From positions 992,001 to 1,056,000 of the forward strand of contig NZ_BMKD01000001.1 of the NCBI RefSeq assembly GCF_014643835.1: DNA of 64,000 nt. Reading direction: 5' to 3'. The stretch comes from Mucilaginibacter rubeus (GTDB lineage Bacteria > Bacteroidota > Bacteroidia > Sphingobacteriales > Sphingobacteriaceae). This document shows, piece after piece, positions 17,931 through 26,316 of this stretch. Every line of letters starts with the position of its first letter. The first letter of the stretch is position 1. The position numbers were made by a program, and so were the translations under genes. The notes below the pieces were generated by a model. The model worked only from the letters and a program-made list of their open reading frames with translations, was not told the origin of the DNA and ran no database searches.

Positions 17931-18290
17931 ATGAAGATCAGAATAAAAGGAAACTCGCTGCGCTATCGCTTAACCAAAACTGACGTAGAAAACTTTGACA
18001 GGGACGGTTATCTGGAAGAAAGCACCAATTTTGGTTCACAAGTATTTAAATATGCATTGCAACGCTCTGCAACTGAATTTTTAACTGCCGGTTTCAGCGA
18101 TAACACCATAATTATGTATATGCCGGCCGCGATGGCCGTTGAATGGGCAAGCACCGACCGTGTTGGTTACGAAAGCAACAACAACCAGATGTACCTGCTT
18201 ATTGAAAAAGATTTTAAATGTCTGGATAATGTGGCTGAAGACCAAAGCGACAATTATCCTAACCCATTGAGTTTAAAACTTCAGCATTAA
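17931..18290 (+). CDS. DUF7009-family protein of the nitrate cluster
   Basis: A 119-aa protein without signal peptide or membrane segment, starting 4 bp after the methyltransferase stop and so co-transcribed with it. The sequence (MKIRIKGNSLRYRLTKTDV, then FGSQVFKYALQRSATEFLTA and YLLIEKDFKCL) matches what I recall as DUF7009. Its place next to siroheme and nitrite genes suggests a part in that pathway. No catalytic motif is recognisable, so any function is a guess. Confidence 0.75.
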   Translation: MKIRIKGNSLRYRLTKTDVENFDRDGYLEESTNFGSQVFKYALQRSATEFLTAGFSDNTIIMYMPAAMAVEWASTDRVGYESNNNQMYLLIEKDFKCLDNVAEDQSDNYPNPLSLKLQH

Positions 18291-18327
18291 GCCAGGAAGG
18301 AGTAAATAAAAATCAATTAAACCGAAG

Positions 18328-18549
18328 TTATGATGAAGTTTTGGCGTGGTTATTTAATCTTAAATGCCGAACGGTAAAAAATAGCGCAACTAAAATCAAA
18401 ATCCATACCCAGGTGTCCAGCGGGCAACCGTCGGGGCCGCCATCATTGCCATCGCAAAGACCATCTCCCGGATCGGCAAAACTCCAGGATACAGTGAGCA
18501 GGTTGATTATTATAATAGCTAATATTGTTTTCCATTTTGATTTAATCAT
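18328..18549 (-). CDS. small secreted protein with PID-CTERM-like tail
   Basis: About 73 aa if started at the ATG at 18549 (MIKSKWKTILAIIII), which gives a clean signal peptide ending near SWSFA. The mature part is short, Asp/Gly-rich with two Cys (GDGLCDGNDGGPDGC). It then has Pro-Leu-Asp, a hydrophobic helix (TWVWILILVALFFTV) and a basic end (RHLRL), similar to PID-CTERM sorting tails. It starts 20 bp after the large T9SS protein gene on the same strand, so the two are probably co-expressed. In-frame ATGs reach upstream to 18627, but those would overlap the neighbour. Confidence 0.6.
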   Translation of the reverse strand: MIKSKWKTILAIIIINLLTVSWSFADPGDGLCDGNDGGPDGCPLDTWVWILILVALFFTVRHLRLNNHAKTSS

Positions 18550-18568
18550 AGCTAATTCAAACATGTTG

Positions 18569-21500
18569 TTATTGTCTAAAAAACATTCCACTCCCAATTC
18601 TATCTCCTGTGCCTTCATTAACTGCAACTACTATGTAAAGCCCGCGGCTCAAGCTATTAACATTTTCCTGTATAGTATTTGTGCCTGTTGCCGATAGTCT
18701 TCTCACAATAGCCCCCGAAGGGCTGACTATATTAATCCTAACAGGCCTGGTTGATGTTTGTTCTACCTTTATATTGACTGTACTGGCTGAAACTACGGTT
18801 GGATATACCAGAAATTTAGTTACTCCGGCGCCCGGTCGGATCTCAAAATTAAGGTTATCGGAGAGTTTATTTTCCCCGGTTACCAGGGTTTGGCCAAGGC
18901 GGTAGATTATCTGCCCGCTACCAGGAGTTTGGTCTGTATAGTTATATTTACCGATACCAGTTGACTGCAGGCTATCTATAGTCAAAAACGTTTTGCCCCC
19001 ATCAGCACTTTTTTGAACAGCGAATTTGGTAAAGTTGCTTTCATTATTGGTTTCCCAGTTCAGGGCTACCCCTTCAGTAACTTTCTTTCCTGTAAAGGTC
19101 AATAAACGGTAATCATGGCCCGGCACGATACCGATTTTAAGATAAAACCTGTCATGTGCATAGCTTGCCGGGTTCGACTCTACTTTGAATGCGTATTCGG
19201 AGTTATGTACAACATCAAGCGAATCGTTGGTGTATTTATCCTTTAGATAAATTGAATACCTTGCATCTATATTCTTTTTTACGGGCGAGGTAAGTTTATA
19301 CGTGCCATAATTTGAGAAAGTAACGATCAGGTTTACACGTTTTAACTTTTCGAGATTACCTGTGTAATTAGCAAAACACCCTACCGAATCGCTGCTTAAC
19401 GAGTAAAACAAATCACCCTGCCCTGATGGCCGATAATAGGGTGCATCTTCGCCAGGAACAAACTTGTCTGTAGCATTTTTATCAAAATTGATATCGGTAG
19501 AGTTGTGGACTATCGTATCCTGCACCAACTCCATAGTAAGACGGGGCAAAGGGCTTTCAATATCATTGGTAGCTTTGCTCGCAAACGAAGCGTCAATATT
19601 TTTACTTGGGTTGCCAACGACATTGAATATTGGATTAGATGAAGGAGAGTTTGAGTAAAGAGAATAAGCCACCTTCATTGACTCATCAAATTTAAGAGCA
19701 GAAGCAGCTGTTGCTAATATGAAAAAACCTTGTCCTGACAAAGCATAACGACTCGCGCCTGCTCCGACACTATTAGTACTGGCATCATACAAAGCAAACT
19801 TAGTTGAAGAACTATTGGTGCCCGTACTTGCGTCTTTTACCAGCATATAATAAAATTTGTGAACACTCCCGTTTACAGTATAAAGTTTATTAAGGTCAAT
19901 TACTGATGCATAAGGGTTACCAATAAGATTAAGTCCTTTCTTTGTTGAGACGGTTGAATTGAATGACAACGCCTGCGGAGCACTTACTGCTGTAGCCGTA
20001 TAATAAGTTGGCGGCGTAGATGGAAAATTAACAATATTGGCCGTTAACGCGGCATTAGTAGCGGCTGAGCCAGTGCCTTTAATAACAGTACCGAAAAAAT
20101 TTAATGTAGCGTTATCCGTCGCCGGAAAAGGCCTTACAAAAGGGTTAACCACGCTTCTGCTGCCTCTGAAATAATATAAAAAACCATTAGCAGCAGGCAA
20201 GCCCTGGCTTGTTGAGCTAAATGGCTTATACTCGTTATTTACCACCTGATTGGGGTCGGTACTGAGAGGCGCGTTTTCATCATATACAAAAACAGACGGA
20301 CTATTATTCGTGGTTGGAGAAGAATCAAAACCACCGCCAGACGGGCCTGTGATATAAGTTGTTGCGATAAGCGGAATCAGATTATAGGTAGAAAGCGAGC
20401 CAGTTGTTGTAAATGTAGTTGTACCGTTAAGCAGCGGCGACGAAAGCAGCATATACCGGCGCAAAGTGCCTTTTACGTAACGCTGAACATTAATACTGCC
20501 GGTTATACTATTGACGAAACCACTTGATACAAGATTACCGATACTTGCGTCCCCAATAGCAGTAGACAATAACGTAAGCGCCGATGTTGTTGATGTGGCG
20601 TTACCTACCGCAAGGGTCGACCCCGCGCTTGCTGATGAGGTTACATTTAACGTATATAATGGAGCAACTGTAAATTTGCTGCCTGATGCCATTGTTTTGG
20701 TTCCGCCACCAGTGAAGGTTACGTTATAAAAATTTGTACCGGTGCTTGTAGCATCTGTGAGCGTTTGCGTTGTGCCATCAAATGATATCAGCGCGGATGC
20801 ATTGGGTGTAAAAGTACCTGTATTGGTGTAGTCCTTGGCAATCGATAAGGCACCTGTCCCCATATTCATGGTGCCGGCATTGCTGAGCGTTCCGTTTACG
20901 TCAATACTTCCAGAACCGCCGGTAATCGTCGCAGCTGCATTATTAGTCCAGATGGCAGCTGTTGAACCAGCCACACCAATTTTGGTAGCCGTATTGGTTG
21001 CATTGGAAAATGACACATTTGAATTTGTGGTAAATGTGGAATCGATATTTAAATAACTTGTTTGACCAGCGGTTGTACCACCAATAACAGCTGTGCCGCT
21101 GCCTTGTATAATGAGGTTGTCATAAGTGCGATCTGTAGCCGCATTTGGGTTTACAGGCCCGCCACCCGAGCCAAAACCCTGAACTGAAGTAGTATAAATC
21201 ACTGGGTTAGCCCCTTTATAATTAACAGTAGCTTTACCTCCATGGTCACCATAAAAATTACAGGACGCATAAGGTACAGGTATCGTTCCGATGGCGTTTG
21301 TGGCGTTAAGGATTAATGTTGGATTTACAACCGTATTAGTTGTTTTATATGATGTGAGGGCATTCACCGTAAAGTAAGCGCCATTCTGACTGGTAACACT
21401 GTGATTTGTAAAGGTTATCTGGTTATTTATGGTCATAGTCCCCCCTTCCAATCTGAATCCACTTCCATTTTGTTGTTTTACGTTCAGATGTATATTTACA

Positions 21501-22072
21501 TTGTTGCTGACTGTTAGTGTGTTGACCTCCGAAAACAAAAATGAAAAACTACCATAGGTGGCTGAATTAGTACCGATCTGTATGTTTGTGCAGGAGATCG
21601 TACCGGTTCCTCTTATATCATTGAAAATGGTACCACTTGCATTGGTATTGACATCCTGGGTGATATCACCTGTTACGGTCAGTGTCGCGCTATTTACAGT
21701 TAATATTGTTCCGGTTAGCGATGTGCCCGCTAAGACGCCTCCCGAAACGTATTGAATCCGTCCAAAAGTGATTGAAGCTACTGTAACGTTTGCCGAAAGG
21801 ACAGGTTGGTTTGTGTAAGTAGATCCTGTAACACCAAAGCGAACAATGTCGGCAGTACTACCGCCCTGACCGGGGTATGAGGTTGTTGTCGCTCCTCCAA
21901 CAGTCCAGTTATCCGGATTGCTCCATAAAGTGCCGTTTATATAACCACCAGAACATAAAAAACCTGAACATGTTCCCGCGCCGGTCCAATCAAAAGTAGT
22001 CGCAAAAGCGAGCTTATTTATGAAGAGTGCACAGATTGATAGCAGGATAATTTTCAAATAGCTTATTTTCAA
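18569..22072 (-). CDS. large secreted surface protein with T9SS type A sorting domain
   Basis: An 1167-aa exported protein. A signal peptide (IILLSICALFINKLAFA) is followed by about 500 residues rich in Thr, Ser, Asn and Gly with repeated beta-strand turns (TVSGDITQDV-like, STFTTNSNVSFSNATNT), typical of a beta-helix or adhesin stalk. A middle region holds a polypeptide often seen in Bacteroidota surface proteins (LNLIGNPYASVIDLNKLY). It ends in a Por secretion/T9SS type A domain (KFLVYPTVVSASTVNIKV, then GLYIVVAVN). It should pass the type IX system and be cell-surface bound or released. The ligand is unknown. Confidence 0.88.
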   Translation of the reverse strand: MKISYLKIILLSICALFINKLAFATTFDWTGAGTCSGFLCSGGYINGTLWSNPDNWTVGGATTTSYPGQGGSTADIVRFGVTGSTYTNQPVLSANVTVASITFGRIQYVSGGVLAGTSLTGTILTVNSATLTVTGDITQDVNTNASGTIFNDIRGTGTISCTNIQIGTNSATYGSFSFLFSEVNTLTVSNNVNIHLNVKQQNGSGFRLEGGTMTINNQITFTNHSVTSQNGAYFTVNALTSYKTTNTVVNPTLILNATNAIGTIPVPYASCNFYGDHGGKATVNYKGANPVIYTTSVQGFGSGGGPVNPNAATDRTYDNLIIQGSGTAVIGGTTAGQTSYLNIDSTFTTNSNVSFSNATNTATKIGVAGSTAAIWTNNAAATITGGSGSIDVNGTLSNAGTMNMGTGALSIAKDYTNTGTFTPNASALISFDGTTQTLTDATSTGTNFYNVTFTGGGTKTMASGSKFTVAPLYTLNVTSSASAGSTLAVGNATSTTSALTLLSTAIGDASIGNLVSSGFVNSITGSINVQRYVKGTLRRYMLLSSPLLNGTTTFTTTGSLSTYNLIPLIATTYITGPSGGGFDSSPTTNNSPSVFVYDENAPLSTDPNQVVNNEYKPFSSTSQGLPAANGFLYYFRGSRSVVNPFVRPFPATDNATLNFFGTVIKGTGSAATNAALTANIVNFPSTPPTYYTATAVSAPQALSFNSTVSTKKGLNLIGNPYASVIDLNKLYTVNGSVHKFYYMLVKDASTGTNSSSTKFALYDASTNSVGAGASRYALSGQGFFILATAASALKFDESMKVAYSLYSNSPSSNPIFNVVGNPSKNIDASFASKATNDIESPLPRLTMELVQDTIVHNSTDINFDKNATDKFVPGEDAPYYRPSGQGDLFYSLSSDSVGCFANYTGNLEKLKRVNLIVTFSNYGTYKLTSPVKKNIDARYSIYLKDKYTNDSLDVVHNSEYAFKVESNPASYAHDRFYLKIGIVPGHDYRLLTFTGKKVTEGVALNWETNNESNFTKFAVQKSADGGKTFLTIDSLQSTGIGKYNYTDQTPGSGQIIYRLGQTLVTGENKLSDNLNFEIRPGAGVTKFLVYPTVVSASTVNIKVEQTSTRPVRINIVSPSGAIVRRLSATGTNTIQENVNSLSRGLYIVVAVNEGTGDRIGSGMFFRQ

Positions 22073-22551
22073 GATTTTTGTGCGCTTGGTTTTAAATTGT
22101 TTCTTTATACGTTATACATTTCCTTCAGGTTATATTTCAATGAAAAAAACAAGTTACATTTAATTAATAAGCAGAAATAAAACAATACAAATCCCCCTAT
22201 CATTTGATTTGATCGGCCCGCTTATCGGAGTAGTATTAATATCCTTAGCGTAACCATCTAACGGCGTAAAAAGAATAATACAACAAGATGGCCACGAACT
22301 GTTATTAACAACACGTATCAAGAGAACTTTAAATTTCAGGCAAAAAACAATTCGGCCTGGCGGCTAATACTTTTTTTAACCCAACCCTAAAATCTTTTTT
22401 TCCTGTTTACTACCACAGAAGTATAATACGAATCAGAAACAATATAGAATGTATTCGACGATAATATGAGTTTTCCAGACCCAGACTTTCAGAAAGCAAG
22501 ATTCAATTTTTATGTAATCTTATGAAGATTAGATGAAGGCTCCGGCCGACA
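22073..22551. other. non-coding gap between divergent genes
   Basis: About 480 bp between the T9SS protein start and the ArsR regulator promoter. AT-rich, without a believable ORF or RNA gene. It must hold the leftward promoter of the surface protein, which I could not place. Confidence 0.45.
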
Positions 22552-22552
22552 G

Positions 22553-22603
22553 TTGTTCATGTTTAAATATGAATTATATATTTGTAACTCATATTTAAAC
22601 ATG
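22553..22603 (+). promoter_or_regulatory. promoter overlapped by a 15-bp inverted-repeat operator (arsR-like autoregulation)
   Basis: CATGTTTAAATATGA at 22558-22572 is exactly inverted at 22589-22603, with 16 bp between. A Bacteroidota promoter sits on it: TTG at 22553-22555, a 21-bp spacer, and TATATTTG at 22577-22584. The right arm ends on the start codon at 22601. A dimer bound here would block the promoter, which fits autorepression by the ArsR-like protein encoded immediately downstream. Confidence 0.7.
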
Positions 22604-22930
22604 GCTAATCATAAAAAGACTGAGTTTGCCGTAACAGATCAGGACATATCAATGGTAGCAAAGGCGCTGTCGCACCCTGCAAGAATCGCCATCATGCGTA
22701 TTTTGGCACAGCACAAGCATTTTACCTGCGGCGAAATAGTTGAAATACTCCCTTTAGCGCAGCCAACGGTATCCCATCATTTAAAAGAATTAATGGATGC
22801 CAGGCTGATCACCGTTGCAATTGATGGTAAAAAATCATTGTATGATGTAAACTGGCCAACCTGGAACAAGTATACAGCCGAGTTTGAAAATATGCTCAGT
22901 GCTATTAACAATGCGGACCAGCAGACCTGA
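22601..22930 (+). CDS. ArsR-family winged-helix repressor
   Basis: About 109 aa with the start at 22601 (MANHKKTEFAVTDQD). The in-frame ATG at 22553 lies inside the promoter and is unlikely. The winged helix is clear: MVAKALSHPARIAIMRIL, then TCGEIVEILPLAQPTVSHHL and KELMDARLITVAIDGKKSLY. No obvious metal-binding Cys pair is seen in the recognition helix, so this is probably not an arsenic sensor. No target gene is attached: the next gene is convergent. The 5' untranslated region is probably only about ten bases. Confidence 0.88.
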   Translation: MANHKKTEFAVTDQDISMVAKALSHPARIAIMRILAQHKHFTCGEIVEILPLAQPTVSHHLKELMDARLITVAIDGKKSLYDVNWPTWNKYTAEFENMLSAINNADQQT

Positions 22931-22944
22931 TCTGCCTTGTTAAC

Positions 22945-24141
22945 TTATGGGTTATATTCATACACAACCTTATAAGGTACCTGTTTAAGTGAAGCAGATA
23001 CCTGTCCTATCCTCAGATCGCGCAGTTGTGGGGTGGGCTCACAAAAGGAATAAGCTTTTCCTTTATAAAGCAAGGGTTTCCCCATCGGTTTATTAAACTG
23101 CACTGCCATAGTTATATGAGTTGGATATAACACCGCGATCATCGGCAAATTGTATATTTCTTTAACAAGGTAAAAAAATAACGCGGCACGATCATCGCAG
23201 TCGCTGTATTGGGCAAACAGCGTTTCTTCCGGGCTCAACCGTTTCTCCCGGCCGAAATTCATATCATCATTTTCATATAAAAAGGCATATCGGGTAAAAT
23301 GCATCAAGTAATCAACACCTTTTTTGATACTCATGCCGTCCACATTTTTTTTTAGCAGGGGGATCAGCGATCCATAAGTTTCTTTACTCAGCGGAATATT
23401 GAAGTAAGATTCAAAATCTACAACCGGATAGTTCTTGAAAATGGAATCAATCAGCGGGTTAAGCTTAATCCTGAAATAGTATGCTTTATGCCGGTAGGTA
23501 AACTGCAGATCCTTTTCAACATAGTCCGCAGGCGCAAAATCAGGCATGCTCGTAACCTTATATGAAAATGAGTTTATTGCACCGGGCACATTGATATCAA
23601 CAGGAATAGCCGGTTGTATTGTAAGATCGGTACCCGGGTAGTCATGAATGTTAAGACACATGTACTTTTTATCATCAACCGTATAAGAAGGAATATCTGA
23701 TACATCTTCATTGTTGTAAACATAAAAAATGATTTTTTTTCCGGCCAGCGCCAATCGTGCGTCATAGCCCGATTTAACCATCAGGAACCATTTACACAAG
23801 GTGTACGTATTGTAATTTTTTTCTTTAGGGCTTATTTGCTGGGCAGTTTTGCGCACGAGCTGGTAATACAGCCAGTCATTAAGCTGGTGATCTTGTTTAT
23901 AACTCAATAATGCATTAAGCAAAGATTTATAATTACCGGCATCAACATTGGTATAAAAGCTTTTTATGTTATTTACCGATAGTCCGCTTGTGGTATCGCT
24001 AATAGTTAAAGCATCAGCATTAAATGTACCATCATAAAAAGCAAAACAAATCCTCCCGTTACTTTGAGCAAACAAATTAGCTGTACTTAAAAGTATCAAA
24101 CAAGGGAATAATATTTTAACATATCTGCCCATAGCAAACAC
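22945..24141 (-). CDS. secreted transglutaminase-like cysteine peptidase family protein
   Basis: A 398-aa exported protein with a signal peptide at about 8-25 (KILFPCLILLSTANLFAQ). The C-terminal part has a transglutaminase-like core: C315 in QYSDCDDRAALFFYLVKEI, H342 in LYPTHITMAVQF and E368 in YSFCEPTPQLRDL, a plausible Cys-His-Glu triad. The N-terminal 250 residues are not recognised. Many Bacteroidota members of this fold are periplasmic and may act on proteins or peptidoglycan. Convergent with the ArsR gene, with 14 bp between stops. Activity is inferred from motif only. Confidence 0.75.
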   Translation of the reverse strand: MFAMGRYVKILFPCLILLSTANLFAQSNGRICFAFYDGTFNADALTISDTTSGLSVNNIKSFYTNVDAGNYKSLLNALLSYKQDHQLNDWLYYQLVRKTAQQISPKEKNYNTYTLCKWFLMVKSGYDARLALAGKKIIFYVYNNEDVSDIPSYTVDDKKYMCLNIHDYPGTDLTIQPAIPVDINVPGAINSFSYKVTSMPDFAPADYVEKDLQFTYRHKAYYFRIKLNPLIDSIFKNYPVVDFESYFNIPLSKETYGSLIPLLKKNVDGMSIKKGVDYLMHFTRYAFLYENDDMNFGREKRLSPEETLFAQYSDCDDRAALFFYLVKEIYNLPMIAVLYPTHITMAVQFNKPMGKPLLYKGKAYSFCEPTPQLRDLRIGQVSASLKQVPYKVVYEYNP

Positions 24142-24294
24142 ATCATTTTACTTATAAAGGTTAAAGCATTTTGGTTTATGTCTAAATATACAAAATTGCA
24201 AATTAAAACATCAATTGACTTAATATTATTTTAATCGTTTAACAACATACTATTAATATTACACGCATAGATTTGAATTGGAAAATTATGATGC

Positions 24295-24693
24295 ATGAGG
24301 ACAGAAACATTAGGTAAAAGAATACTATGCTTATTTATAGCTATAGGGTATTTCTTTTTTTCGTGTTTGTATGTTACACGATGTCCCAAAATTGCAGGTC
24401 ATGTCAAAACAGGAAAGTATTTAACGCTTAACAACGGAACGGTAAAACAAAACGGTCCGGTTATCTCGAGTGCAAATAACGGTAAATCGGCACCTGTTCT
24501 CTTTTTATCCCGCCCGCGGGTCATTTTCGGCAAAACCTTAGCTGCATTAAATAATCAATTCAGGTTAATTCGTACTTGTGAGTTATGTCCGTTCCTGTTC
24601 ATATCAGAATATGACACTCAAAGCAGATTTCGATCTCACAAGGTTTTTTACGCTGCTAACATTTTTTCCATTACCTGTACCTGGAAAATCTGA
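24295..24693 (+). CDS. uncertain small membrane or exported protein
   Basis: An open frame of 132 codons with a hydrophobic N-terminus (ILCLFIAIGYFFFSCLYVT), then an unremarkable polar stretch. It is not a shadow of another gene and lies between the transglutaminase-like gene and the second HTH gene, where there is otherwise about 660 bp without a gene. The C-terminal third has no clear protein character, and I do not recognise a family. It may be spurious. Confidence 0.3.
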   Translation: MRTETLGKRILCLFIAIGYFFFSCLYVTRCPKIAGHVKTGKYLTLNNGTVKQNGPVISSANNGKSAPVLFLSRPRVIFGKTLAALNNQFRLIRTCELCPFLFISEYDTQSRFRSHKVFYAANIFSITCTWKI

Positions 24694-24802
24694 TTTATCA
24701 ACTTCTCTCCTGCCAGTACCTTTTACAACGTTTTCTTATTACCTGCATTTACAGCGATTAATGCTGTACTATTAATTTATTTAAAAATCGTGTAGACAAG
24801 TT

Positions 24803-25138
24803 ATGCCTTATTTCAACTTAAAATTTTCAAATACCGATAATGAACTGGCTAATTTTGCGAAAGCCCTTGCATTGCCGGTCAGGATTGCCATTGTTCGTAT
24901 CATTATAGCTAACGACAATTTAGTACCCAAAGAAAGTTTATATAGCATCCCGTTTAACCAGGAAACAATAACCAAGCACATTGCCGAATTAAAACGGATG
25001 GGTATTTTAAAGGCTTGTGGTTTACGCGGTTCAATTAAATACAGTATTGACGAGCGGTTGTTTCGTCAAATGGCCGATGGATTTGCCATGCTATTTGAAA
25101 GTATAAGGAGATTTGAACATGATCTGCCGGACTATTAA
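24803..25138 (+). CDS. ArsR-like winged-helix protein
   Basis: A 111-aa HTH protein aligned by eye with the ArsR regulator at 22601: here FAKALALPVRIAIVRIII, there VAKALSHPARIAIMRIL. The recognition region is FNQETITKHIAELKRMGIL and the wing RGSIKYSIDERL. It is probably a paralogue that has diverged in the recognition helix. No palindromic operator like that of its relative is seen upstream. Likely a transcription regulator with unknown targets. Confidence 0.8.
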   Translation: MPYFNLKFSNTDNELANFAKALALPVRIAIVRIIIANDNLVPKESLYSIPFNQETITKHIAELKRMGILKACGLRGSIKYSIDERLFRQMADGFAMLFESIRRFEHDLPDY

Positions 25139-25274
25139 ACTTGATTATACGAGTATTGAGGTGATTTTCTGAACGCAAGATGATTAATTACAAAAAAAAT
25201 CAATTATAATAACCTGATAAACAGGTACTGCGTTATAACATTTACTTAACCTGTGCTTAAAATACCAATTCAGA

Positions 25275-25305
25275 TTTGGCAATTCGGTTCAGATTTGTAC
25301 TTTTG
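25275..25305 (+). promoter_or_regulatory. Bacteroidota-type promoter of tRNA-Ser
   Basis: TTTG at 25275-25278, a 19-bp spacer and TACTTTTG (TAnnTTTG) at 25298-25305 match the Bacteroidota primary sigma consensus and end six bases before the tRNA. Confidence 0.75.
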
Positions 25306-25310
25306 CGCCC

Positions 25311-25397
25311 GGAGAGTTGGCAGAGTGGTCGATTGCGGCAGTCTTGAAAACTGTTGAACTGTGAAAGGTTCCTGGGGTTCGAATCCCTAACTCTCCG
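25311..25397 (+). tRNA. tRNA-Ser (anticodon TGA)
   Basis: 87 nt. The acceptor stem is GGAGAGT (25311-25317) with ACTCTCC (25390-25396) and discriminator G25397. The anticodon arm is GCAGT / ACTGT with loop CTTGAAA, anticodon TGA at 25345-25347. It has a long class II variable arm and a T-loop GGTTCGAATCC. CCA is not encoded. An integrase remnant lies 245 bp downstream, so the gene may be an old integration site. Confidence 0.97.
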
Positions 25398-25423
25398 CAT
25401 CAAGTATTATTCAGTTAGGATAA

Positions 25424-25461
25424 AAAGCGCTGTAAATGAAATATTTACGGCGCTTTCTGTT
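25424..25461 (+). terminator. terminator after tRNA-Ser
   Basis: AAAGCGCTGTAAAT (25424-25437) pairs with ATTTACGGCGCTTT (25443-25456), with one G-T wobble, followed by CTGTTTTT. Confidence 0.88.
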
Positions 25462-25641
25462 TTTAGCCATCGCCAAAATAAACCGATCAATCGCGTTGTT
25501 CCGGTACCCGTGGGTGACCTTTTTCAAGGTAAGCTTGCCGATCACCGGAACGTTATAAGTCTCCTATATTGAACATTTTCTTAATTTAAACATCTTGATT
25601 TCAGTAGGATATGTAACTGATTTTATTCACTTAAAGCTTCA

Positions 25642-25796
25642 GTGATGAACAGATCTTTTAACCTCCTCTTTTACGTAAAGAGATCAAAAGCAAATGCCGA
25701 AGGCCTCGCCACATTTACCTGCGTATTACTACCACTGGGCACTTTAGATTGGCGAAGAGGGGGCAATATCACTGGTATATCCAAATTACCGCCTGA
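25642..25796 (+). pseudogene. remnant of tyrosine integrase N-terminus, frameshifted
   Basis: The first residues MNRSFNLLFYVKRSKANAEG match the arm-binding start of Bacteroidota tyrosine integrases. The frame is then lost. Shifting frame near 25711 restores IYLRITTTGHF, the next conserved piece (YLRIT), up to a TGA at 25794. Only about 50 residues of a normally about 400-residue enzyme remain. Its place just downstream of tRNA-Ser points to a former element inserted at that tRNA. Confidence 0.6.
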
Positions 25797-25942
25797 AACC
25801 GTCATTTTTCAGGGCGCAAAAAGGGCGCAGGAAAGAATTTAATTACAGTCTATTTAAGTCCTTTCAATCACTTATTTAAATACATAAACATCTTAATAAC
25901 AGTACATTAACAAATAAATGCGCCTAAAATTAGAAACTAATT

Positions 25943-26161
25943 TCAGGGTGCATACATATGCTTCAGCTTTCGGTTCTCTTCCTCCATCTCTTTCAGCCGC
26001 TTCAGTTCCTGGCTATCCATACCGGCATACTTTTTACGCCAGTTGTAAAAGGTTGATTTGTGAACGCCCAGTTCGCGGCATAAATCGTTAAACTCACGGC
26101 CTCCTTCGTATTCTTTGATCGCCTTGACAATCTGTGCTTCGGTAATAATAGAGTGCTTCAT
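25943..26161 (-). pseudogene. IS3-family transposase orfA, truncated
   Basis: A 72-residue fragment with the helix-turn-helix of IS3 OrfA (AQIVKAIKEYEGGREFNDLC, then LGVHKSTFYNWRKKY) and the start of the leucine zipper (LKRLKEMEEENRKLKHMYA). Full OrfA usually continues about 15-20 residues and frameshifts into OrfB, both missing here. Not expected to be mobile. Confidence 0.85.
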
Positions 26162-26226
26162 CGTTTGACTGTTTAAAGTTAAGGCTTTTCGTCCTTTAAG
26201 CAGTCCGATTTTTAGGAGGGGTTACA
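25943..26226 (-). mobile_element. truncated IS3-family insertion sequence (5' end only)
   Basis: Read on the minus strand, the element starts at 26226 with TGTAACCCCTCCTAAAAATC, an IS3-like terminal repeat beginning TG. It runs through the orfA start at 26161 and is cut off at about 25943 within orfA. No orfB, no right end and no target duplication were found. Confidence 0.75.
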
Positions 26227-26316
26227 CTGCTCCCGCTTAATCAAATAACGACCACAATCGTTACTGTTTTGCCAGTCCCTTAAGATATCCTAAGCAACCT
26301 TTTTACTAACCCTTTA

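Noticed and set aside
22601-22930. Arsenic-resistance operon
   Set aside because: The ArsR-like protein lacks the usual metal-binding Cys pair in the recognition helix and no arsenic genes are adjacent.
24578-24775. 65-codon + frame overlapping the uncertain ORF at 24295
   Set aside because: Considered as a frameshifted continuation of that ORF, but neither frame shows a known fold, so no joined gene is claimed.
25354-25572. 72-codon + frame across tRNA-Ser
   Set aside because: It starts inside the tRNA and crosses its terminator.
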